The notes under the pieces were generated by a model, which was not told where the DNA came from, did no database searches, and saw only the letters and a program-made list of their open reading frames with translations. Position numbers and translations under genes: made by a program. DNA of 64,000 nucleotides from Enhygromyxa salina. GTDB taxonomy: Bacteria; Myxococcota_A; Polyangia; Nannocystales; Nannocystaceae. Shown one piece after another: positions 7,873 through 16,238 of the stretch. Where the stretch lies: contig NZ_PVNL01000147.1 of the NCBI RefSeq assembly GCF_002994635.1, positions 1-64,000 of the forward strand. The letters are read 5' to 3'. Each line of letters begins with the position of its first letter. Position 1 is the first letter of the stretch.

Positions 7873-8411
7873 TCAGTCGTCGGGTTGATCAGGAGTCGAG
7901 TCCCGCCCCGCGCTCGAGTACTGGCGAATGATCTCCGTCAGTACGGCGACGCCAGTGCTCGGGTTCCGCCGAGGTTCGTTGTCGGCGTCGCACGCCCGCT
8001 GAAGCCTGGACGCACGTAGCACAGCGTCGCCGTAGCCCGACTCGTAGGTCGAGAACTCGACCTTCTTGTCGTAGCCCGCCACCAAGCTGGGTTAGAGACG
8101 GCGACGGCGATGTCGATGTCGTTCGCCTGGGCCATGTCGACGGCTTCACATAAATTCGGGTGCTCATCCACATCGAACACGCACCAGACCTGATCGTAGG
8201 CTAGAAAATCATCGCGTTGGCGTTTCGCGTCCGCGCGTGCCCTCGCGCTTGGCTCTTTCGCCAACTTGACCAATGTCAGCGGCACGCCGCACTCGGACGA
8301 TATCACGACATCCACGAGATGATTGCGACACCACCTCTGCAATCCACGAATATAGTCAGGCTCGGTCCGCTTCCCCTCGCACAGCACCGAGAACCCCGGC
8401 GCAGACGGCGC
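7873..8411 (-). pseudogene. Remnant of an rloB-like gene (frameshift and deletion)
   Basis: Read on the minus strand, the first part gives VLCEGKRTEPDYIRGLQRW and VWCVFDVDEHPN...IAVAVSNP. These are the two N-terminal motifs of RloB-family proteins. At about 8087 the frame breaks. The next frame continues LVAGYDKKVEFSTY...AVLRASRLQ...NPSTGVAVLTEIIRQY to a stop at 7873, which is the family's C-terminal signature. The segment expected after SNP (usually CFELWLLLHF and following residues) is missing, so a small deletion caused the shift. No start codon with a normal N-terminus is visible upstream. RloB genes usually sit beside an AAA ATPase gene (rloA) in defence-associated islands; here the upstream neighbour is ftsW-like, so the partner is gone. 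Confidence 0.8.
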
Positions 8412-8479
8412 CTCGACAGTCGGGGTCAGCGCCGGCCAGTTTTTTGGAAACTCCCCCCGCCCGTGCTTGGCTCGCCACC

Positions 8480-9751
8480 GTGTCGGAGACCGTCAACGTG
8501 GCAGCCGAGCCCGAACAGGGCCCCGTGACCGAGCCTCGGCGACGAAGGTCGGGCGCGGATCAAGCCATGGATCCGTGGCTGTTCTTCGCAGCCCTCGCGC
8601 TCGGCTGCGTCGGCCTGGTCATGGTCTACAGCTCCAGCGCGTGGCTGGGCAGCCGCACCTCCGGCTCGTGGGAGTACTTCCTGCGCCGCCAGGCGATCTT
8701 CTTTGCGCTGGGGGTCGGCGTGATGCTGACGGTCAGCCGGGTCGACTACCGCCTGCTCCGCCGCTTTGCCCCCCAGCTGATGGCGTTCGCCGCCGGGATG
8801 TTGGTCCTGGTGTTGTTCATCTCCGAGGACATCAACGGCGCGCGCCGCTGGATCGACCTGGGTCCGGTTCACATGCAACCCTCGGAGATCGCCAAGATCG
8901 CGCTTGCGGTGTTCTTGGCCGCGACCCTGGCCCGCCGCGGTGAGCAGATCCGCAGCTTCAAGACCGGGTTCTTGCCGCCGATGATCGCGGCCTGCGGGAC
9001 CATGGCGCTGGTGCTGATGGAGAAAGATCTGGGCACCACGGTGCTGCTCGGCAGCGTCAGCCTGATCTTGCTGTACGTGGCCGGGACCCGGGCGAGCTGG
9101 GTGCTGGCGGCGATCATGGTCGCGGCGCCGCTGGCCTGGTCGCAGATCGTCAACGTTGGCTACCGCCGCGAGCGGGTCGAGAGCTTCTTGTCGGGTGACG
9201 ACTACCAGGTCGAGCAAGGGCTGATAGCGATTGGCTCGGGCGGCCCGTTTGGCCTGGGGCTCGGCAACGGACGCCAGAAGCTGGGCTTTTTGCCCGAGAA
9301 CCACACCGACTTCATCCTCGCAACGATCGGCGAGGAGCTGGGGCTGATCGGGATCTTTGCGGTGATCGGCCTGTTCGCGCTGCTGGTCTGGCGTGGCCTG
9401 GTGATCGCGCGGCAGGCCCACGATCGATTCGGCACCTACCTCGCGATTGGTCTGTCTGCGCTGTTTGGGCTGCAGGCGCTGATCAACATGGCGGTCGTGC
9501 TGGCGGTCATGCCGGCCAAGGGGATCACGCTGCCGTTCGTGAGCTACGGCGGCTCGAGCCTGTTGGTGTCGATGGCGTCGATCGGGGTGTTGCTGTCGAT
9601 CTCCCGCCGGCCCGAGCCGTGGGCGCTCAGTGACATGCGTGGGCGTCGGCGCGAGCGCACCAGCAAGCCCGCGAAGCTGCGCAAGCGCGTGAGCACGCCC
9701 AAGGTCGACCCCCGCGGGGCCCGGGCCAACGTCCGCAAACAGCCGGTTTGA
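8480..9751 (+). CDS. ftsW: SEDS-family cell division protein FtsW/RodA (peptidoglycan glycosyltransferase)
   Basis: 423 residues from the GTG at 8480; an ATG at 8567 would give 394, and the start is uncertain. SEDS proteins polymerise lipid II glycan strands together with a class B PBP. About ten hydrophobic segments begin at DPWLFFAALALGCVGLVMVY. Family motifs are INGARRWIDLGPVHMQPSEI, LMEKDLGTTVLL, GSGGPFGLGLGNGRQKLGFL, PENHTDFILATIGEELGLIG and GITLPFVSYGGSSLLVSM. The C-terminal tail is Arg/Lys-rich and cytoplasmic. The motifs favour FtsW over RodA, but the gene stands alone outside a dcw cluster, so it could be an additional paralogue. Confidence 0.9.
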   Translation: MSETVNVAAEPEQGPVTEPRRRRSGADQAMDPWLFFAALALGCVGLVMVYSSSAWLGSRTSGSWEYFLRRQAIFFALGVGVMLTVSRVDYRLLRRFAPQLMAFAAGMLVLVLFISEDINGARRWIDLGPVHMQPSEIAKIALAVFLAATLARRGEQIRSFKTGFLPPMIAACGTMALVLMEKDLGTTVLLGSVSLILLYVAGTRASWVLAAIMVAAPLAWSQIVNVGYRRERVESFLSGDDYQVEQGLIAIGSGGPFGLGLGNGRQKLGFLPENHTDFILATIGEELGLIGIFAVIGLFALLVWRGLVIARQAHDRFGTYLAIGLSALFGLQALINMAVVLAVMPAKGITLPFVSYGGSSLLVSMASIGVLLSISRRPEPWALSDMRGRRRERTSKPAKLRKRVSTPKVDPRGARANVRKQPV

Positions 9752-9891
9752 GGGGCTCGTCGAGCAGGCGAAGCGGACTCAGCGAGGGCGCCGCCGCTCC
9801 TGCCTGAGTCACTTGGCACTCGCGCCCTCGTTGCAACTCGACAAAGACCGGTCAGGCTCGACGGCCGACAGTTGATGTCGCCGAGCCCGCC

Positions 9892-10215
9892 ATGAGTCAG
9901 GCAGATCAATCGACGATGGTCGTTGCGATGAGTCGCTTCGTGGTCGCAAACGGAATGGGTGAACAGGTCCGCGCCGCGTTCCTCGATCGTCCACACTTCG
10001 TTGACCAGGCCCGCGGCTTTGTGCGCATGGAGGTGTTGATCCCCCACGATCAGCCAGCGGAGTTCTGGCTGATGACATGGTGGACCGACGAGGACAGCTT
10101 CCGCACGTGGCACCGCGGCCACACCTTCAGGGACTCGCACGCCGGGATCCCCAGGGGCCTCAAGCTCGATCCCAAGCAGACGTCACTTCGGATGTTCAAC
10201 CAGCTGTGCCGCTGA
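9892..10215 (+). CDS. Antibiotic biosynthesis monooxygenase (ABM) domain protein
   Basis: 107 residues. The pattern fits a dimeric alpha+beta barrel ABM/HmoA-type domain: a first strand (VVAMSRFVVANGMGEQVRAA), a middle strand (FVRMEVLIPHDQPAEFWLMT), the WWTDEDSFRTWHRGHTF helix with its conserved Trp and His, and a closing strand. Members are small cofactor-free oxygenases or haem-handling proteins; the substrate cannot be told. Its stop is one base before the next ATG, making it the first gene of an operon with a B12-sensor protein and a histidine kinase. Confidence 0.8.
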   Translation: MSQADQSTMVVAMSRFVVANGMGEQVRAAFLDRPHFVDQARGFVRMEVLIPHDQPAEFWLMTWWTDEDSFRTWHRGHTFRDSHAGIPRGLKLDPKQTSLRMFNQLCR

Positions 10216-10216
10216 G

Positions 10217-11287
10217 ATGACCATGACCACCGAACGACAACAGCGGACCCGAGTGTCGCGTGAGCTGCACGCGCGCGCCGCCGAACTCGCGTCAGCGACG
10301 GTGGCGCTCCACTACGAGCGCGTACCCCAGCTCGTGGCCCGCTACGGTGCCCCGGGCCGCGTACGCTGTCTGGAGGACGCGCACTACCACCTGTCCTATC
10401 TCGAGCAAGCGTTGGCGGCTGACAGCCCCGTGCTGTTCACGAGCTACGTCCAGTGGGCGCGCAGCATGCTCGAGAGCCGTGGGGTACCGGTGGCCGACCT
10501 GGACATGAACCTTCGCTGTCTCCTCGAGATCCTCGGGCGCGAGACCTCGACGCAGGCGGCAGCGGCGATGGTCGATGACGCCCTGCTCGCGCTCTCGGGT
10601 CCAACCGGCGACATCCCGACCCTACTCCGCGACAGTGAGCCCCATGGCCAGCTTGCGCGCGAGTATCTGCGTCTGTTGTTGGACTGGGAACGGCGCGGTG
10701 CGTCGCAGCTGATCCTCGACGCCGTCGCGGCCGGGGCCTCGATTCGAGACATGTACATGCACGTGTTCCAGCCGGCCCAGCACGAGCTCGGGCGGCTGTG
10801 GCAGCTCAACGAGATCAGCATCGCGCAAGAGCACTACTGCACCGCGGCGGCCCAGCTGATCATGTCGCAGCTGTACCCGCAGCTGTTCGCCGAGCCCAGG
10901 TCCGGGCGCACCATGATCGTGAGCTGTGTATCTGGCGAGCTCCACGAGCTCGGCGCACGCATGGTCGCCGATCTGTTCGAGCTCGATGGTTGGGACACTG
11001 TCTACTTTGGCGCGAACACCCCAGCCCCGGCGTTGCTCGCCGCGATCAACGAGCATCAGCCGAAGCTGCTGGCAATCTCGGCCACCCTGACCGTTCACCT
11101 GGGCCGCGTCCGCGAGCTGATTGATGCGGTGCGGACCGATGCCGACGCCGCACACACCACGATCATGGTCGGTGGATACTGCTTCAACCGCGACCCCGAG
11201 CTCCACCGTCGGCTGGGCGCAGATGCCCACAGCGTCGATGCGAACACAGCCGTGGCAATCGCCAACACCTTGTTTGAGGCGCCGTGA
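10217..11287 (+). CDS. Cobalamin-binding photosensor-type protein (CarH/LitR-like sensory module without DNA-binding domain)
   Basis: 356 residues. The C-terminal half matches the light-sensing module of CarH/LitR. A four-helix B12-binding cap (about 150-225) contains Trp195, nine residues, then Glu205-His206: the W-x9-EH signature of adenosylcobalamin photoreceptors. A Rossmann B12 domain follows with GELHELGARMVADLFELDGW, where His243 is the expected lower axial ligand (E-x-H-x-x-G). CarH has an N-terminal MerR domain; this protein instead has about 150 helical residues of unknown fold. The next gene, a histidine kinase, overlaps its stop codon. The likely role is to sense light through adenosylcobalamin, or cobalamin state, and pass the signal to that kinase. 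Family and motif are well supported; the kinase link is inferred from gene order. Confidence 0.85.
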   Translation: MTMTTERQQRTRVSRELHARAAELASATVALHYERVPQLVARYGAPGRVRCLEDAHYHLSYLEQALAADSPVLFTSYVQWARSMLESRGVPVADLDMNLRCLLEILGRETSTQAAAAMVDDALLALSGPTGDIPTLLRDSEPHGQLAREYLRLLLDWERRGASQLILDAVAAGASIRDMYMHVFQPAQHELGRLWQLNEISIAQEHYCTAAAQLIMSQLYPQLFAEPRSGRTMIVSCVSGELHELGARMVADLFELDGWDTVYFGANTPAPALLAAINEHQPKLLAISATLTVHLGRVRELIDAVRTDADAAHTTIMVGGYCFNRDPELHRRLGADAHSVDANTAVAIANTLFEAP

Positions 11288-12462
11288 GCCCGATCGGCGC
11301 CATATTGGTGTGTGACCTGGCAGGGATCGTGCGTGACGTCGTGCGCGACGCCCCGTTCCTGGATCTGAGCCACGCGCGAGATCAGCCATTCATCACGTTG
11401 CTCAGCCCGGAGTCCACGCTCAAGGCCTGCGCCATGTTGGACGAGCTTCGGACCACGGGTGCGGCCGTAGACTGGGACCTGACCGCAGAGATCGCCGATG
11501 AGCTCACCGCGATCCGGGTCACGGGTGTGACCCGCGATGGGCGATCGATGTTAATTGTGACCGCCCCAGACGACGATGGCGGTGACCTCGTGACCGAGCT
11601 GATGGAGATGAACAACGAACACACGAACGCGCTGCGAGCGGTGCTGAGTCAGGGCGCAGGGCGCAGGCGTGACGCCGTCTCACTCGAGCAACTGACGCAG
11701 CTCAACAATGAGATGGCCACGGTTCAGCGCGAGCTCGCCAAGAAGAACGCCGAGCTCGCGAGGATCAACGCCCAAAAGGATGGAATCCTGGCGTTCGTCG
11801 CCCACGACCTCCGCAACCCGCTCGGGACTGTGCTCAGCTTCATCAAGCTGATCCACCGCGACCCGAATCCGCTGTCTAGCCGGCAGATCAGGTTCCTCGA
11901 GTCGATCTCCAGCATGACCAAATTCATGGCCGAGATGGTCACGGACCTCCTCGACATCTCGGCGATCGAGGCCGGCAGGCTGAACCTCGTTTGTAAGCCG
12001 CTCGAGCTCGGCGAGCTCGTCGCGCGCGCCGTCATCAGCAATGCGACGGTCGCCAAAGACAAAGACATCTCGTTCGAGCTCACGCGCGCCGATCAGCCGA
12101 TCTGGATCGACGGTGACGCATGCAAGCTCGAGCAGGTGATGAACAACCTCTTGTCCAACGCGATCAAGTACTCGCACCCGGGGACCGAGGTCGGCGTCGG
12201 CGTCGAGCTCGACTCGGACCATGTCATCGTCGAGGTTCGTGATCGTGGCCAGGGTATTCCGCCCGCCGAGCTCGACTATGTGTTCGAGGCGTTTCGCACC
12301 ACCAGCGTCAAGGCCACGGCCGGTGAGAAGAGCACGGGGCTCGGGCTTGCGATCGTCAAGCGCATTGTCGAAGGGCACGGGGGGCAGATCTGGGTCGAGA
12401 GCGAGGTTGGCGTCGGGTCCTCGTTTCGCGCGCGGTTCCCCACCTGCGAGGCGCCGGGCTGA
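11284..12462 (+). CDS. Soluble sensor histidine kinase paired with the B12 sensor
   Basis: 392 residues starting at a GTG that overlaps the preceding TGA. Residues 1-100 form a small N-terminal domain (IGAILVCDLAGIVRDVVRDA) that looks PAS-like or unclassified. A coiled coil follows (about 133-165), then the H-box FVAHDLRNPLGTVLSF with phospho-acceptor His174. Next are the N-box NNLLSNAIKYS, G1 DRGQGIPP and G2 STGLGLAIVKRIVEGHGG of the HATPase domain. No membrane segment is seen, so it should be cytoplasmic. No response regulator gene is adjacent, so its partner must be elsewhere. Translational coupling suggests it receives its input from the B12 protein. Confidence 0.93.
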   Translation: MSPIGAILVCDLAGIVRDVVRDAPFLDLSHARDQPFITLLSPESTLKACAMLDELRTTGAAVDWDLTAEIADELTAIRVTGVTRDGRSMLIVTAPDDDGGDLVTELMEMNNEHTNALRAVLSQGAGRRRDAVSLEQLTQLNNEMATVQRELAKKNAELARINAQKDGILAFVAHDLRNPLGTVLSFIKLIHRDPNPLSSRQIRFLESISSMTKFMAEMVTDLLDISAIEAGRLNLVCKPLELGELVARAVISNATVAKDKDISFELTRADQPIWIDGDACKLEQVMNNLLSNAIKYSHPGTEVGVGVELDSDHVIVEVRDRGQGIPPAELDYVFEAFRTTSVKATAGEKSTGLGLAIVKRIVEGHGGQIWVESEVGVGSSFRARFPTCEAPG

Positions 12463-12635
12463 GTTGCTTGGATGAGTTACGCGTAGGGGCACCCCAGGCG
12501 CATCTCACGCAGCCAAAGGGACTCTCCATATTCTGCGCGGCCAGAACCTGGCCGGTCGAGTTCGGAATCGCGCTCGCCCCCTGCGCAGACTTGCAGCATA
12601 GGGGAGGTCGACCAAGCCTGGCAACATCCCGGGAA

Positions 12636-14699
12636 ATGGCGACAGTGTCGAAGACCGGCTTTCCTGACCTCCCCATCGATCCTCTCCGCGGCGAGGCCAT
12701 CGACAACCGAGACCTGCTCGGCCTCGATCAGCACGCGGCGGCGCTGGCTGGATTCATCGAAATGTGCAGTATGCCCATGACGATCGGCATTCAAGGGGAC
12801 TGGGGCTCCGGCAAGACATCGCTCATGAACCTCGTGCGCGCCAAGCTCGGGAACGGCAAGGCGCTCAATGTCTGGTTCAACACCTGGCAATATGCGCAGT
12901 TTGGCAACGAGGAGCAGCTGGCCAGCTCGATGCTGGTCAACTTGATGCAAAAGATCAAGCTCCAGGGCAAGGCGTCGAAGAAGGTCTGGCACAACGCCAG
13001 CCGCTTCATTCGCGCCGTCGTCCAAGCCTCCGAGCTGCGCAAAGGCGGATTCACCTTGCAGGGCCAGAGCCTGGTCGACGCGCTCGAAGGCCGTGGCGAG
13101 GTCGACGACGCCGGACTGTTCGAACAGATGAAGGCGGACTTCGCCGAGGTCATCAGCGACATTCTCCTGCAAGGTCGCGAGAAAGGAAGCGTAGAACGAG
13201 TCGTCATCTACATTGATGACCTCGATCGCCTCGCGCCGAGCAAGGCCGTCGAGTTACTCGAGGCCGTCAAAAATCTCATTGATGTCGAGGGCTGCGTGTT
13301 CGTGCTCGCCATTGACTATGATGTGGTGATCCGCGGCCTTCGTCAGCGCAAAGGCTACGACACCGGTGAGTTCCGGGAGAGTGAGGGCAAAAATTTTTTC
13401 GACAAGATCATCCAGGTCCCGTACCGGATGCCGGTCGAGCGCTACACCACGCACGTGTTTCTGCAGAGCCACTTTGAGCGGGTCTACGGAGAGCTGTCGC
13501 CAGCGGCCAGCGCGTTCTTCGAGAAGTCCGCGACCGAGCTGATCCAGCTGTCGGTTGGCAACAACCCACGAAGTCTCAAGCGCGCCCTCAACATTCACTC
13601 GCTATTCTCGCACCTCATGCGAATTGGGCGAGATGACGTCGCCGACGCCGAGCGCCTCGTCACCCTGGTGTTCGCGTGCATGCAGGTCTCGCTACCGCAG
13701 ATGTACTCATTGCTCGCCAAGCAGGATGTTCCGTTTCGTGTCCTCGTGACACTGGGCGATCCTGGGATCTACGGGCTGCTCGGACAGAGCGACGAGTCCG
13801 ACGCGTTCGAGCATGTCGCCACACGGCTCGGTGATCGCCTGCGACGATTGCAGCGACACGTGGACGATGACGACGATGATGAATATGGAACCGGCGAGAT
13901 CCAGGCGCTCGCCACAGATCTTCGCCGGTTCACCGCGGCCACTGATACGGGCATGCACAAGCGCATGCAGAGGCTCGCCCTCGTCGCGCTGCAAGCCGTC
14001 GACCTCAACGGCGATGGCGTCTACTCACCCCAGGAGTTCGAGATCCTCAGGACCGCGCTGAGCGTGACGTCATCGACCTCCGTCGAGGCCGAGAGCAGCA
14101 AAGACGTCGAGGCTTCGCCGGCTCGGGGGCGGCGAAACGTCGGTTTCAAGGAGCTCGCCGAGACCATGAGCAGCTTTGCAGAGCGGCCCGATTTGGTGTT
14201 TTGGGACCCCGTCGCCGAGGAGTTTGATCAAGACATTCGGCGCACGCCCGACTACGACAATGAAATCTCCCGACTTCGCGTGATCGTCGACGGAGTCTCG
14301 GTTCCACTCAAGGAGGAGACCCTTCGTGTCCTGCAGATGCTCGAGGAGCGAGGGTTTCGTGAGCTGACGACACGAGAGCACTCGCAGCGCATCAACCCGT
14401 CCAGCTACTGGGTTGTCGATGGCGACGACGAAGAGCGGACCGTTGCGATGCTCCGCGACGAATGGAAGAGCTCGACCAACGGTCCAGACACACGCTCCGA
14501 CTCTGGACGGGCTCGCTACGATGCTCGGGTGCTCCAGTATTTGCGCAGCCGCGGGGGCGAGTTTGTCCCGGCGCGCGAGGTCCAAGAGCACGTTGGCGGC
14601 AACAAGCCGCAGGTACGTCGGGCGCTCAATCGCTTGATTGAGAGCGGCGAGGCGACCTACACGGGGCGAGCCCGTGGAACTCGCTACGCATGCACGTGA
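12636..14699 (+). CDS. KAP-family P-loop NTPase with EF-hand-like loop and C-terminal winged helix
   Basis: 687 residues from the ATG at 12636. The N-terminus is a KAP NTPase: Walker A GDWGSGKTS (residues 54-62), the W-F-N-TW block (VWFNTWQYAQF), Walker B VVIYIDDLDRLAPSKAVELL (about 188-207) and VFVLAIDYDVVIRGL. The NPRSLKRALN sensor region is also present. Near residue 455 lies DLNGDGVYSPQEFE, an EF-hand/dockerin-type calcium loop. The last 60 residues look like a winged helix (VLQYLRSRGGEF, PQVRRALNRLIESGEA). The usual KAP transmembrane insert is not obvious. KAP ATPases are often linked to phage defence and conflict systems; no effector is next to it here. A long frame extends upstream, but the ATG used gives the family start. 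Confidence 0.88.
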   Translation: MATVSKTGFPDLPIDPLRGEAIDNRDLLGLDQHAAALAGFIEMCSMPMTIGIQGDWGSGKTSLMNLVRAKLGNGKALNVWFNTWQYAQFGNEEQLASSMLVNLMQKIKLQGKASKKVWHNASRFIRAVVQASELRKGGFTLQGQSLVDALEGRGEVDDAGLFEQMKADFAEVISDILLQGREKGSVERVVIYIDDLDRLAPSKAVELLEAVKNLIDVEGCVFVLAIDYDVVIRGLRQRKGYDTGEFRESEGKNFFDKIIQVPYRMPVERYTTHVFLQSHFERVYGELSPAASAFFEKSATELIQLSVGNNPRSLKRALNIHSLFSHLMRIGRDDVADAERLVTLVFACMQVSLPQMYSLLAKQDVPFRVLVTLGDPGIYGLLGQSDESDAFEHVATRLGDRLRRLQRHVDDDDDDEYGTGEIQALATDLRRFTAATDTGMHKRMQRLALVALQAVDLNGDGVYSPQEFEILRTALSVTSSTSVEAESSKDVEASPARGRRNVGFKELAETMSSFAERPDLVFWDPVAEEFDQDIRRTPDYDNEISRLRVIVDGVSVPLKEETLRVLQMLEERGFRELTTREHSQRINPSSYWVVDGDDEERTVAMLRDEWKSSTNGPDTRSDSGRARYDARVLQYLRSRGGEFVPAREVQEHVGGNKPQVRRALNRLIESGEATYTGRARGTRYACT

Positions 14700-14776
14700 G
14701 CGCCCGCTTGGGGCAGTAGGCCCACGTGACGACATTGGGGGTCGTGTGTCCCTGACTGAGCTCGAACCTCGGCGTC

Positions 14777-16002
14777 TCAACGCCGCCGAGATCGACGCTC
14801 CCAACCCGCAAAGCCGAGCAGCGCGAACACGGCGAACACCGACTCGGGCGCGCCCCCGTCCCCGCCGCTCGAGCAGCTGCAGCCCACTTGTTCGCAGTTG
14901 GGGTCCTCGCGCCGACGTCGATCGTCCGGCAGCGCCGTCCACTCGAGCTCGACGCTGCTGACCACCTCGCCGATCCGTGCCTCGATGGTCGCGCTGTCGC
15001 TGCGCGCGACCTTGGGCGAGTCGCTGCAGATGTCCTCGAGCGCGAGCCGCTCGCCGAAAGCCGTCAGCGCCAGGTTGCCCTGCGTCAGCGTCCACTCTAC
15101 CGGTGGCCCGACCACCCGATGCCCTGCTGCATCGCGCGCGACCGCGACGACGTGCCGCGGCGTCCCCCACTCGCGCGGACCGGCGTCCTCGCGGGCATAC
15201 GTGGCCACCAGCTCGAGTTCGGTGATCTGCTCGACACCGACGGCCCGCACCCGCGGCATCTGCATTTCGTGCCCGGCAATCTCGAGCGTTGGCTCGACGT
15301 CCAAGCCTGACGGGACGACCGGTGTCTCCGCGTCTGGATCCGCCATCGCTACCGCAGCGAATTCGGGATCCGCGATCACCTGCGCGACCGAGTAGCGCAC
15401 CTCGACGCGCTCGCCGAGCGCCGGCTGCAGCAACACCGGAGCGGCGGTGAAGGGCTGACCGCTCGTGACCAACAGCTCGTCGAGCGGGGCGTCGAAGTGA
15501 TCTGGAAATGCGCCCTCCGGCCCGGGTTCGACCCAATCGACCGCGATCCTCGCGCCAGCTTCGGGGACCCAGCGGGCGGTGACGTCCTGCGCGTCAACGC
15601 CAATGATCGCATAGCGATCGGGCCCAAGCTCGGCGAGGACGTCGGTGTTGGCCGGGCACGCGATCGAGGGCTGAGCAGCTCGACGGCGCCCTCTCCGGCC
15701 GCGGTCACGCGAAAGTAGGACGGCTCGTATTCGTCGAGGACGCCGCTGCCGGCCCGACCCACGCACTCGATGCCCCCTTGATCGCCATCAATCTCGCCCT
15801 CGACCGCAAGATCTGCGATCTCCACATAGAACTCGGTACCGACCAGAACCCGGCGGCTCTCGTGGCCCAGGAGGTCGTACAGACTGGGCTGGACCCAATA
15901 CTGGCCATTGTCGCTCAACTCCCGGCCGTCGCAGTTTGTGCCACATCCGCTGAGCAACACGACCAGGACCAGGGGCGCCCGATGGCTGATGGAGTTCATC
16001 AT
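14777..16002 (-). pseudogene. Lipoprotein with MYXO-CTERM-like tail, broken by one frameshift
   Basis: The N-terminal part begins at ATG 16002 or 15999 and reads MNSISHRAPLVLVVLLSGC, a lipoprotein signal peptide (LSGC), through to RVTAAGEGAVELL. Near 15680 the frame changes by one base and continues SIACPANTDVLAELGPDRY through about 300 further residues to the stop at 14777. The C-terminus is CSCSSGG, a hydrophobic stretch (VFAVFALLGFAGW), then RRSRRR: a MYXO-CTERM-like sorting tail. Two or three Ig-like beta segments may lie between, but no enzyme motif is seen. With one base restored the protein would be about 408 residues. Either the gene is recently inactivated or the base is a sequence error. 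Confidence 0.75.
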
Positions 16003-16238
16003 GATCCGCAGAGTAGTGTGAACGCCGGAGGGCGCCATGTGGCGATCTGAAACTCGTGATGTGTGCCTCAGGTCAGCTCACGGCTGACGGCGACGAGCCT
16101 CCTTACGGGGGGCCACACATGCGCCCGCGCACAGCCAACCCCGACGAGCGAAGCGACAACCGTCGGCGAGCTGCCAAGCCGTTCGTGGAGGTCACAACGT
16201 GCTTGACCGGGCCCGACCGACTGGCCCAGAGTACAGGC

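Noticed and set aside
12468..12635. In-frame upstream extension of the KAP ATPase gene from a TTG
   Set aside because: The extra 56 residues (Pro/Cys mix, no helix pattern) do not fit the family, and the ATG at 12636 gives the normal start.
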